Part shown: positions 51,601 to 64,000 of the stretch, piece by piece
Numbering within the stretch: position 1 is the first letter of the stretch
Layout: the number at the start of each line of letters is the position of its first letter
Source of the DNA: Stenopsyche tienmushanensis
Taxonomy: Eukaryota > Arthropoda > Insecta > Trichoptera > Stenopsychidae
Assembly: GCA_008973525.1 (NCBI GenBank)
Contig: WACJ01000528.1
Coordinates: forward strand, 744,001 to 808,000
Reading direction: 5' to 3'
DNA length: 64,000 nt
Translations under genes and position numbers: made by a program
Notes under the pieces: model-generated
What the model was told of the DNA's origin: nothing
Database searches by the model: none
Seen by the model: only the letters and a program-made list of their open reading frames with translations

Positions 51601-53057
51601 AGATGATTATCTCTCCTAAAGTAGTTTGATGAACAACGAACGAAACTCATCAAATTAGAACATGACGGCATCAATTACAATTAAATACGCATAAAGAGTG
51701 CTCCTTTGATTTAATCGACTGAATTTAAACACGGACAGTTGATCGCTAAAATTCGTCTAAAAAATATCGTTCCATCCCTTTTAGCGTCGAGCCAAGTTCA
51801 TCCCCAAAAAAAGAACACGGCTAACTCTAAGCCGAAAATTGCTCAGTGGCTTGACTCAAAGTGCTTGTTAACGGATTAGGAAATATACACGAACATATAA
51901 ATTTATTAAACATAATTTAAGCAAAGTGCCAACAAGTATTAAGTGTAACGGAAGTAAGTTAGTTCAGCCGAGAAGTATAAACTCGACTAGCAACTAACTG
52001 GTGGTGCGTCTCACGGTATTATCGTCCAAAGTTTTAAGTTAAGCTCGAGCTAAGTTGTGGTTTCGTCGGCTACTCAAACTGCTTCTTCCGGACATCAATT
52101 GGCTGGGTGACTTGACACTAAGCTTCGGAACGGCTAACAAATAAATCGTGGTTAACCATATATTACTTTCCTGTCAGCCCGGTAGGCCTAGTTAATTCCT
52201 CATGGTTTTACTTACAAACTTAATCGATATCTTCATCCCCGTGGATTTTCTTAACAATTAACACAATTAGAGCCATCAGTCGTCTTATGCTAATGAATCG
52301 GCCAGTTTACAAACAAATGTGACTCGACCCATGGAGACAATTAAGAATACTTAAATTGAAGCTTTGTTACGCAGATGCTTTGTTTTCACATGTGGCTTAT
52401 CAATTCTAAGTATGAATCACGAGCCGCTTTCAGTACTATTACTGAGAATTTTTTGGCCTATCTACGTCAATTGCTTCAAAAACGGTTTTCTATCGTACGA
52501 TGCGAAAAAATATTCAAAGTTCATCTCGTTGAGGTCATTGTTAAATCATTCGTTTTTATTCTGCGAAATTTATTTTCAAGAGTCGTGGAAAATTTCCATA
52601 ACATTAACACAATCCATGGTGTGTTAATTGTGTCGTTTTTTAAACTGTATGCTAATATGAAGGTAATATTCCAATGAAAATTTGTTGATAATATAATACC
52701 AAACACTTTTAATTTTTACTAACTTTATTACCTTTTTAAAACTAAACTAAGTTCAAAATATTTTTTAGCTTTTTATTTAAAGGATTTAGAAGTTGACATT
52801 TCATGTGACTTTGGAAGCTCAGAAGTAATTTTCTTTAAACCAATTGTATAGAATAATGACGTATTAAGATTAAAAATACATTGCAAACAGTTATTTTATG
52901 CTATTACGACCACAGATTAAAAAGTTATGACGATTTAAAGATGAAATTATGGCTATTTTTGAAAATGTTGAAAATAGTTCTAATTTCGACAACCCTGATA
53001 CTTAGAACCAGGGGGACTATTTACTACTAAACACCCTGTATATTCGGTGCAGATAAG
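48618..53057. other. Non-coding DNA, probable pros 5' intron or upstream region
   Basis: No exon or RNA gene was recognised. More complex blocks lie at about 49.3-49.8, 50.5-50.75 and 51.4-52.4 kb between AT-rich stretches. Two overlapping frames at 52364-52677 have no domain. Confidence 0.45.
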
Positions 53058-53074
53058 TTAACCCTTTGCGGACG
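53058..53074. mobile_element. Lone piggyBac-like terminus
   Basis: TTAA followed by CCCTTTGCGGACG resembles the piggyBac-type end at 48083. No opposite end was seen within a few kilobases, so this is either a fragment or a chance match. Confidence 0.35.
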
Positions 53075-56000
53075 TATTAAATTTGGACATGGGTGTCGTG
53101 ATGATCGGAATTAATTTCCATCGAAAGAGCACTGTTACATAGTATGCAAGATTATGAAGGATTTATCAATTCTTTGCAAATAAAATGCAAATCTACGAGA
53201 TTTTATGTAGTATTTTAAAAGATGTTCTTTTAAGATAACTAAGTATCATATTCTTGAGTTATGAAATATACAGAGTACATTGTTTTTATAAAAGCTGATG
53301 ATTATGAATTGATCAAATTATAAAATATGGTATGCTCTTCATTGTCATTCGAAGATTTAGCCATAAAAAGCGGAAAAATATATATCTAAATAGTTGTTAA
53401 ATTCTGTTCAAATGTTGATTCAAATAAATTAATGTCCTGATTAAATGAGATTTATGCCCCGGTGAAGAGTTGGAGTTGGTCGGTCATCGTTCTTTGTATT
53501 CGTGTATGAAAAACTGTACGGTTGATTCTTTTGAATTCAGGTCCAGAATTAATCCGGCCCTGGATGTATGCAGATAAAGCATAATTAGTTAACACAAAAG
53601 CGTCGAGCAGAAGCGATTGAAGCGTCGCTGACTTTATAGCTACTTCCGGTGCTTCAATTTTGTTCCAGAACGCGAAAAAGCGTGCGAAACATTTGACACT
53701 CCAGTGCCGGTGCGTCGTTGTCCAATATACTCAGAATAAACATGCAAATTGCTTACTCACCAATTGAGAGGAAGACAGCATCCACGTCAATAAAACGAAA
53801 TACGATACTTCCAACCGGAATGTAAATTAAGACGACTCCGCAGTGGCGATTCTTTGTGGAAAATGCCGGCTTTTAACCAACGCGCGCTCACCGATCTTCC
53901 TCACAACAACAGTTCTGACACTTGAATTTCAGTATAAATCGGTAGCGATCGTATCGGAGAGATGAAACGGAAACTAAACGGATAAGTTTGATATGATTGC
54001 GGTCGTTGGGCAACATACTTGAACATCTATCCGATTCTAGTGTAAAAAGTTTTGCAGAAATGCACACAGCATACGTGGTTCGATTCTCCAACACGCAAAC
54101 CTATGGCAACAGTTTCTGTGCAATGTGAGGCAAATCGCTTGTTTGTGCACAACAAGAACAGCAATAAACGCAAATAGCGAAAATTAACTTGTCTAACTTT
54201 AAGAATTAAACTCTTGTTGAGGCCAAAAAGACGCCTCTTTGGCATAAGGCCAGGAGGCTTGTGAAACGCGAGGGACGCAAGACTTGAAATAGCTATTTCA
54301 TTTCTTGGATATGACGCTAGTTTCTCCATATGAGCTCGTATGAAGTTCACACCACAAGTATTGTATATATAAATAAATTTATATATTATTTAAAACAAGA
54401 CAAGAAGAATGTCTTACCATCGAATGAACAATTATAAAGTTTTAAATCTTCAAAGCATCTTATCTATCGCAAAAAATTAGCTTTAGACCTAAATTTGTTA
54501 TGATTTCAATCCGATAAGCTTGAATTACTTATATAAATTTAAGATTTTATTGGTTTTTGTCCTTAATCGGGTTGAATCAATTCATTCGGAATCGGAGGGA
54601 TATCTTTCAGGCGATGAAGTTTCATTCTTGGCATCCAAGACATTACAAAAATAATTTCAAAACTTATCAGGAACGTATGCAGTTGTTGGCTGCTGAAGCC
54701 AAGCGGAAATATCTTGGCAAGCATCCCTTATGGGGGATGAAATATTCCAACGAATGTGGAAGTGTTCAACTAAACTTCATATCTTCCCAAGAGATGATTT
54801 ATGAACATCGAAGTGCTACGCAGCTAGATGTTTTAAACGATAATATCTTTCATAAACGACATTTTTTGGTGTATTAAGATTTATAAATGTAATACGCATG
54901 GAAAAATTTCAACCCCAAGTGGCATAAAAGCATCATTTGCTGTCAATTTGGTCATAAGTAATGCATGTCAATTAGTATTACTATGGACTCAGTTCGAACA
55001 CCCCTGCCATTACCTCGAAATTAGTATGTGTCCATCAAATATACTTGTAGAATTACTTAGGTGCCTTCTGTGTCGGACATTTGAATCGGTTTAATTTACA
55101 TCTTGCATTACAATTCGTATTGTCAATGAAGATGCATTATACAAAGTGGAAAAATATTGGAAAACAATCGATTTGTCGGAGTTATTTGTGAGTATATGAA
55201 TTAATACATTTTTAAGAGCAAAATGATTGAATGTTGAAGTGTGCGAAAATATTAAATCTATTTTTAAAAAATATATTTTACATTTCGTATTTAATCTATA
55301 TTTTTTCATTAAGTGATATAATTTTGAAGCTGGAAAAGTACATGCCGAAAGCCTTTTCGTCGATACATTAAAAAGCCTGAACGTCCATAAGGTCAACAGT
55401 ATCTTATGACAGGAACCATTAATCATTCGGTCGTAAAAAGAGGTCTAAAATGTTTCCATTATAATAAGCATATATCTGGCGGACAAACAAACGACAGGTC
55501 TAAGTGTCCACCACCCACCTGTCCAGGCCACTAACGACTTCAGAAAAGTGAACCGGAAATAGCGGAAACCCGGAAAATTATACACTCACGCGTATAAAAA
55601 AACTACGCGATGCTACTCTTCGACAGTTATCTACCGGTCAGATGGACGCAACGGGATCGCATCAATTCGTAAGGGTATCCAAAAACTCATTATGTGGAGA
55701 AAGGAGGAATATGTTGAATATGAAGTAGTCATCATTGAGAAACCATATGGCACGACACCTGGACAAATGGTCATGGATGGTATACGATGCTCAATGTTGT
55801 TTGGGGTCAAAGCGTTCCTCTGCGCGTCGAAAAATTAACTGCCGCAAATGTCGACGAATTCTCGTGTGAATTTAAACCATTCGATAAGAACACATCAAAA
55901 AAACTTCAATATTGTAATAATACTGGGACGAGTATGAAACTGCGAAATTGCATTTTCCACGGTGCGAGCTATGGGTAGTTCGTGGATAGATTTTTTTGCA

Positions 56001-59000
56001 AGCTGGCTGGGCCAATTATTCTCCCCGAGCCTTTTATTTGTTTTTCCATCACTGGTTAGTCTTTTGATTTCATTTCCATAGAACCACAGATTTTACTATT
56101 ATTTTTCCACGTTTTGCATTCAACGACACAAATTTCAAAAACATCGTTTGCACGCAACGTCCATCGAGGAAAAGAGTACATTGTTAGCGCTCACGATCGA
56201 AAAAATGAGCGAATCATGTTAATTATTCATAAGCGTTAAGATAATTTAAAAACTTAGACAAAAATTATTGCTTTAAACGCATTTTTATTAGTGTTCAACT
56301 AGTTAAGTCTCGACTTAACCGTTTATCCGAAAATACCAATTAAATAAATATTTATATAGAGTAAACTATCTATTATCCATGTAAGATCTAAGAACGCCTT
56401 TAACTATGTACTTAATTTAAATATCAGTGTTATTTTAATATTAATTTAAAAAAATATTAATATATGCATACATATGTAAAAATATATGGATCATGTCTAG
56501 ATTGGTTCAATTAAGGCGATTAAACCGACACGAAGCAATTTCATTATATCGCTTAGAAATAACCCCGACCTTAATGAGTTAATCTTATGTATGCAATGTG
56601 CGGTTTTGGCAGAATAAGTACGATTGTCTTATATTTGTCTGGCAAAGTACAACCAGTATTTTATTATAATTAAATCTTTGCGAATTATTACAATGATCGT
56701 TTCAATCGTGCAAACATCATTGCGAAATGCAACAATGAAGGCGTAAAACGAACGGTGACATTCCCGGAAACGATGCAATAGGGGGAGGATTGAATCGAGT
56801 CCAATTCCAAAGCAAATGACAGAAATGTTGCTCAATTTTTCTTAAGCACAGCTTCCCGACATGCATTTGATCGAAGATGTCCGCTAATATTTTAGAGCAA
56901 TTAGTGGCTATCAAAAAAGATTAAACTTGCTTGGGTCATGTTTTAAGCTACAACTCAGTCAATAGGATTAATTTGTGCTTATTCTCGACTTGTACATAAT
57001 TAGACTTAATAGCATCATCCATGCTAAAGATAACTATATCGAATAATAAGGTCGAATTCTTATAAAATTTTGAATTTTATCAAAGTTATGGCTTTACACA
57101 ATTTATTTAGGGTGAATATTAAGCCAAAATAATCATGGTGTTGATACCAATTAATTGGTTTTCACACGTGCGTATTTGAAATGTAGAGCGCGTATGAAAA
57201 ATTTCGTCGAACCGATCGTCAGAAATAACACAAAGGGTTTAATAAAACGCCGTAACTCCAACGATTTCCATGTTCAATGATTTCGGATGGTTTAATCTGA
57301 TGATTTGATTTTAGTTGAAGGCTGTGCTATTTATTTTTTGCGCAGAGGCAGATGATTTTCATGATGTTTTCATGCGTATTTTTTTATTCGAAAGGAGGCT
57401 ATGTGTGTGTTAATCTGGAAAATATATATGTATGTCCAAGAGGCTTTCCAAGTTGAATGCTTATAATTAAAAGATGAGGGGATAAGCCGGCCGATGATTT
57501 CAAGCCTTTTAACTTTCATGGCAAACAAAAGGAGAATGAACGTCAGTTTTTAATTCGCCGGGGTCGGTATCCCGTTGATTTTCCATCGGTTCTGCAAACT
57601 ACCACAATTTAATTTCTCGCTAAATATTTAGTTCAACATTTCAGCATATGTAAAATGCTGTTAATGTATCAGAGTTGTGGATAATTCAAATAAATTGAAT
57701 CATGATGAGGCCTTTCTTTGATGGAGATGGATTGGCTCGATCTTTCCAAGGCAGCAATTCAGCGTCTATCGTTTATCGGATTTCTTTTAAAAGCCATATT
57801 GTTTGAAGTTCAGCATTGGCCCCCATAGATAAATGGCAAAGTACCGACATATAGCGCGCTTGGTAGTTACGTATTCATTAAGAGAACTCTAAATGAAAGC
57901 TAAAAAATAAAACTGGACGTTTACTCGCCGAGTGGTGCACGATGCACCCACCGACCGTTACGTACGATGCGGATGTTGATGTGTGCATCTGTACGTATCT
58001 GTACTTACATCCGGACGGTCAGTTTACCATGCCAGCTTACAATGCATCACCGAAACTTTTTGTGAAAGCTCTGAAAACTCCGTCCACCCTATAGGTATCT
58101 ATACGATCTATGAAAACGACAGATGAAAAAGAATCGAATAACCCTTGGGTTCAAACGGAAATCGACAGAAAAAATTACTGATGATGTTGGATTTAATGAA
58201 GCCGGTAGTAAAATAAAGACCTCCCGAAAAAACATATTAAATATGCTGAAATTCTTGGATCATTTGAACTCATTTCGACAATGTTTTAATAAATTTATTT
58301 CAAAATAAATAAATTAGCCTATATTGTATAATAAGCATGAAAGCCTTTATTCCAATTGAATATGACATTTGATGCTAGAAATTGATCTCATTGTGCTTTG
58401 CACGGAGAAGAATTTATCACAAGGATTCCGTAAATATCATTTTCAATTGATGTAATTAAAAATTTACCGCTATTCAGCAATACGGTAGTACTATTTCATT
58501 CAATTATTAACATATGACATACCTATTCTATTCTAATTTGACCGCTCATTCAAAAACGCACATAATGCTTTGTATTACATCACAAAGCTCAATTTTACAG
58601 TTATTCGAGAGGTCAAACGTTCGGAATTTATACTGAACGGTTCAACAATCAAAATTTTCCGATAAAGCTCAACACGATGAAAACTACCAGTAAAAGCATC
58701 AAATCTCACCAAGAAATGCCGATGTCATATCGTTATTCATGGGATATTTGCATATCATTGTTTTGCAGGTGTAATTTTGAAGAAGTACATTTTCTGCATG
58801 CTTAAATACAATTTCTTGCAGACGTCCCCCATTCACGCACAATGCATGCGTGCCGCGGCACGGTGCAACCGTGTCAAGTATTTGAGTAGTACGGTTGAGA
58901 TAAGGATTCGCCTGTCTCGGGGAGATGCCCCCGGGATCCGGGATACCCCAGTCCACCCCCTCGCGGGTAGTGGGCGGTGGAGGTTCCTCCCATCCCTCCC

Positions 59001-62000
59001 CAGTCAGCGGTCGACTTGTCTGTCTGCAGATATCATCATATCGTGTCACCGATATGCCACACTAACTCATTCAAATCCGAGTGGACTCTTCTTACTTCTT
59101 TGATATCTTTACGCCAGCATTAAAAAAATATTTAACAGACGAAAATATGAATTTAAAAAATGCATGAAAATTGCATCCATCATTTATAATCATCAATCAA
59201 ATAAAACCGATATATCGTTCAAGTTTGCGCTCAATTAAATACCATAACGAATGACACATTTCATGGTAAATAACTGTATTGTTTGTGTGATAAATCGTAG
59301 ATAAAAATCATTTTTTCCAGTGATAATTATTTTTTCAATCATGGACATAAAATCTTTAGTATTCAACTGCGGAGTATCCGCGTCTCGAGAGAGAAAGGGG
59401 TAAGTTGTTGGAAAGGAAAATAAGGAAGGGTTTCCAAAGAGGGTTGGTTTGATGCTATGTTTGTGTGGGCTTGAGTATTTTTTACCCTATGCTGAAGGAA
59501 TGAGTTGAGAAGTAGTCGAAGGTGAGTGATATATAATACTACCACAGAGAACATACATTAAAAAAAGATAAAGTCCTTCAACATCAAAAAAATCATGCAA
59601 TTATTACGCATGATCGTATCACGTCATCATCATGATCACTCATTGATAAATCGTTTATATATTCCTCGTTTATAAAATATTGCATATTTTTATCTAGATA
59701 TATGGATTATCCGAAAGCTCTCACACCACTCTCATTAGATCTTAATGCTCGATCTTTCAATGCGATATTGCATCGTCGCTATAAAAAATGTTGACGGTTG
59801 TATTATTTTCACGTCGTTATGTTTAGTTTACATCAAGATATTCAGGAAGTAGAAGTTTCACCCTTAAGCAGTCATATAACCCTATAAAAAAGGAGGAAAG
59901 AACGAGTGAAGCAAGCGACTACGGTGGAGGCGAATGATGGAAAGGAGTGAGGAATGATGTGAAGGAGGTAAGGGTGTGCTCTGAAATAAGGGAGTTGGGG
60001 AAATGCAGTCATCCGTCCGCATTAAATAACCTCAGATGGAAATGACTTGGGACGCTGAAGGAGGCTTTAATTCATAAGAAGAAAAGGTAGAATATTTGTT
60101 TTAAGCATCGTTAACGTGTTTTAATGAAGATCGACCAAAGAAAAGTGACGATGAGTAACGAAGTAATTTTAATGAACATATTTTTCATCAAAGAATATGA
60201 TCTATAGCCTGTACATAAATGCATCTAAATCTGCACCATGAAATATCAATTAATTAACAAAACACCCCTTAGATGATAATTTTGACATTTTTAATACATT
60301 TATTCACTTCAAATATTGTTTAATCTCGATGGTTGTAAATTATGTGTGGTTATATCGTTTTTATGAGCATGTGAATGATTAAAATGCCTATTTCATGATA
60401 GTCGAATCGCCTGTCTTCGCGACGGTTCGCGAGCTGGCAGGAGCTTTCCTCGTCCTATGAAAGCTTCAAAGCTCAAGTCAGCAGTCGTAATAAAAGGTAG
60501 GCCGTAATAAAAAAGCTCTAAGTAAGCATCGGGGGTCTATTCTATGCAAACTAAAATCAATACGCAGTGCTGAAACCAGTTAGCGAGGTTTTTCTCTTAG
60601 CTGTGCCACCCCACTTCACTGACTTTAAGGCAGTGTCTTTCAACATTTTCTCACAAGACTATCCCAAATTTGCATATTCATACAAAGTCAAAATAAAATT
60701 AATTTAAAATCATTAATTATTTACAATATTTACCAAATGATCATCGATCGAAATTAATGTAACATCATGATGATTTCCAGATATTATGATTTTGAACTTT
60801 TGTATAGTGTGCTTAAAAACAATAAGCTCAAATCAATACAAATATATTTAAAACCGATGATTGATATTGCTTTTAATATAATTGAGAAGTTATTCCTTGT
60901 TTTTATTGGAAAAGTATGATTTATTTTCATATTTATAGTTTGATCATCCATATATATGATACACTATATCGTTAATTTATTTGATTGAGAATGTAATAAT
61001 TGTGTCAGAGCACCAGTTGCGTGATCGCTTCGCGCCTGTTTTTATAATTTATTCTCAAATTTTCACTTGAAGAGCGCTTTTCTACTACCCTTGGTGGGTG
61101 GGAGTCGGTCCAACCCTCCACGTTTTTTTCGCCACCCCGTCCCTAGAGGCCTACCCGCCGGTTGGGGCAGGTCCACGGCAAGAAAATCGTGGGAGGTAAG
61201 ATGCACCGTCTGCCACCCCTCGTGCCAAGGCTACCCACCGTTAAACGAGGTAACGAAACCGGTAAAGCGACGTCACTGATTTGCGAAAGCTTTAAAAAAA
61301 ACACGATGCCAAAATTAAATATCAGGAACGAAAACGCGATGCACAACACAATGTAGAACATTGGATGCGTCTATGAAAATCTAGTTCTGTGATTTCATTA
61401 TTTGCATGAGATTTTTACGCAAATATTTGGATGAAAAACTTGATGTAATATATGAATCGAATTATTAATTATATGATATTAATATTTGCAATATTAGATT
61501 GCACCACGATAAAAAAATGGATTTTATGCATTTATGAATGATGGAGTAAAATTAATTATTTTTCAAGATGATCGATTTTTTATTTTCGATCTTCAGAAAA
61601 TATAAAACATAAATTGAATGTTCAAGAATGATCTCTTATCATTAGAAATTGATGCTCCAAATGCGTACCACTTAAGTCTTTCTCATTAACAGAGCTCGTT
61701 GCAACACTTTCCAGAGCGCATCGATGTGCACTAAGTACTCCAAAGGGAAAAGGAAGATTCATCAAATATCATTATAAATTTCAGCGATTTCCAATTTTCA
61801 CCTGATCCACGTACTCCATTAATTCCCAACTAAATTCCTACATTTTCAACCATGGCACATATAAACCCCTACATGTACAAATATGAAATACGTTTGTGAC
61901 GAAGCTGAGGACAAATATAAGTCCAGGCGACAGACGGCAGGAAGGAACGCATAAAAGAGTCGCACACTTCTATACGCTCACCCTCTTAAAGATACATTTC

Positions 62001-64000
62001 CAAAGAACCCTTTTTTGCACAACGTACCCATAAGAAAGACAAAGAGTCCTTTTTCACCTCCTTCTCCCATTTCTCCTTTATAAGACAGGTACTTCTGTAG
62101 ACTTTCTCCCCGAAGTATGTATGTTGTGAATGCCTATGCACTTGTGCAGTTGAAAAAAAGTGCGCGTATGATTGTTGGTCGTCATTTAGAAATAAATTTC
62201 GTTCAGCCGCGCATGCATGCGACGAAATTAACGGCGAAAAAATTCAATTTTTAGTATGCCAATCGGACAAAGATAAATCGAGTATGGGTCGATTTTATAC
62301 TCTTACGGACTGGTTCGATTTGAAAACCATGTAAGACAAACCTTTGAGTGGCATTCATGCTAGGACAGTTATAGAAAGGACTTGTAGCGTCTTCTGCCGG
62401 TCCCGAGATATACACGTCGGCCATTTGAAGATGTGTTTTTGGTCCAGCCTAAAAATGTTGATAAAAAAGCACTTAGATTCTATTGTATACCTTTCTTGTG
62501 TGTACACTCATATATGAAGATTGATAATAATAACTATGTTTTTATATTTAGCTTCAAAGCTACCTACATGTAACAAAATTAGATTTGAAAGATGAATCAG
62601 TCCTCATATATAAATGTATGAGCAAAAAAATGCAAATCAATTTCATTTGCTTATTTCAAACCTGACAGTAAGAAAAAGTCTTTCAAATACTAAAAATAAA
62701 TATGCAATATTTTTCGACGAAGTGCGCTTTAATGCAAAAAAAATGTCAGAATGAATATTAATTTAAATTTGAAAGTTTTTTCTTAGGTCGTTCGGCCCAG
62801 AGCTCGCGGCTCTCCCTCCTCACACCAAACAAAGGCAAAATGAAAGCAGGGAAATTTCAAAAAATTTGTGAAGACACGAAAGGGTTGTCCTTTGAAAAGA
62901 AAATCCCACCCCAGACTGAGACTATCATAAATGCTCACAGGAGAGGATGAAGTATTACTTGTTACGGGAGTAAGATGTGATTCGTCCTGGGGTTCTTTAA
63001 AATCCGCTTTAAAACGCAAACGTATTTCGAACATATAATGCAGTTTTACTTACTCTAAACAAAGTTGCGATGAAATAACATCGGTGCCAATATCCTGTCG
63101 TTCTAAAAATAATTAGATTGCCTTATTTTCGCAGACTTCATAAACTTCCTGAAACTAAAACGAATCTCGTTATCCTTTGCATGTATACATCAAAACAAAA
63201 ACATCTATCGGTGCATTAACAATTAAAAAGATTCTATCGACGGAAATGAACAGCGTCGCTAAAGAATTTCCGGCTTTTTTACGGTTTTTTATTTATTTCA
63301 GGGGATGCTGGAAGGTGGTTGTACGTGTAAAGGGCAAGTTTTCAGAGGGACGTATTCACCACCTCCTCAAGCCACCAACCACGTGTCGACACGTACGTAT
63401 TGTGTCGCGTGAAACTTTCACTCTCGGCGTCTTTTGTCAAAGCTTTCACTTTCATCCTACTTCACTTTCATGTGTAATTTTCGATCTTCCCTCTTTTTTA
63501 ACCGGGAATCTGGAGGCGTCGACGCTTACCGATTTTACTTGCGCTTTCTTTAACAATTGACGACTTTAAATTAAGTCTCGCGTTTGCAATGATGTGCCAT
63601 AGACTCAACCAAACTAATTGAATACTTCCTTAAATCAATCTAAGATCATTTAATGAGATCTAAATGAACTATCGATAAAGTGAAAATATAATACTGTACA
63701 AACCAATATGCATAAATATATCATCAGATGACATTGCGATGTCATTATGAACCTGAAAGCTTGTGATAATCTTAGAATGTGATATGTATTTATTGAATGA
63801 CCTGTATGTAACGATTAAGCGGTTAGACTAGCAATTCAAATGTCATGGATTCCAGTCGACTATATTTTTAAAACATATTTGCTATGAAAAACAATTTTAA
63901 AATTATTGGTAATGGTCCCATTAACAGGTTTACTAACGATTTTAAAACTATCATTTTATAGTGGTTATGTAGATTGAATTAGAAAACAAGCAAGCAATTA
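53075..64000. other. Non-coding DNA upstream of pros, alternating islands
   Basis: No convincing exon, tRNA or transposon was found. Islands of higher GC and complexity (about 53.5-54.3, 55.4-56.1, 57.2-58.1, 58.8-59.1, 61.0-61.3, 61.7-62.4, 62.8-63.0 and 63.2-63.6 kb) are separated by AT-rich blocks rich in GATT/AATC/ATGCAT words. A perfect 14-bp palindrome, ACGTGTCGACACGT, lies at 63381-63394. The islands may be regulatory elements or unrecognised 5' non-coding exons. Confidence 0.45.

Noticed and set aside
52990..53050. ACACCCTGTATA-like sequence resembling ends of some insect mobile elements
   Set aside because: A single short match without a partner end or coding remnant.
61067..61279. 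GC-rich block with a GGGAGGTAAGATG donor-like site on the plus strand
   Set aside because: A single donor match without an acceptor, protein similarity or supporting frame is not enough to call an exon.
63811..63865. Possible tRNA-derived SINE (AAGCGGTTAGACTAGC followed by GGATTCCAGTCG)
   Set aside because: It has a weak resemblance to A and B boxes only; no cloverleaf, tail or flanking duplication was seen.
1094..64000. Search for Tra/Tra-2 type dsx splicing-enhancer repeats
   Set aside because: The sex-specific dsx exons are downstream of the window (left of base 1), so their enhancers are not expected here and no clustered matches were noticed.

Overview
The window comes from an AT-rich insect genome. 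Two developmental regulators with intron-split coding regions lie on the minus strand, and the rest is introns, intergenic DNA and degraded DNA transposons. The protein sequences and the transposon types fit an insect. Hymenoptera is my best guess for the order, but the window does not settle it.

Left edge (1 to about 1.1 kb): the first coding exon of doublesex (dsx), minus strand, running off the left end. It encodes a short Gly/Ala-rich N-terminus and a full DM zinc domain. Its GC-rich leader carries a TATA-like box and a six-unit tandem 11-mer.

Intergenic (about 1.1 to 20.2 kb): AT-rich and gene-free, and it holds most of the recognisable transposon debris. There is a pogo/Tigger relic, a mariner broken by a nested hAT element (8-bp target duplication), two more copies of that hAT family, an older mariner relic, a Tc1-like relic and an unrelated hAT end.

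prospero (pros; coding 24.65 to 43.2 kb, minus strand): four coding exons encode a protein of 1179 or 1201 residues ending in the homeo-prospero domain. Intron 1 is a twintron: a U12-type AT-AC intron contains a U2-type GT-AG intron. The choice between them omits or adds 22 residues just before the homeodomain. A 14.1-kb intron splits the homeo-prospero domain. Downstream of the stop, GC-rich stem-forming patches in AT-rich DNA reach about 20.2 kb and may be a long 3' UTR.

Right part (43.3 to 64 kb): probable 5' intron or upstream regulatory DNA of pros. It has no convincing exon, one mariner fragment, one piggyBac-type MITE and one lone piggyBac-like end. Islands of more complex sequence alternate with AT-rich blocks, as they also do in the large pros intron.

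dsx and pros lie head to tail with about 24 kb between the pros stop and the dsx start. No RNA gene, CRISPR array or wholly new system was seen. The most notable object is the twintron, whose splice signals can all be read directly.
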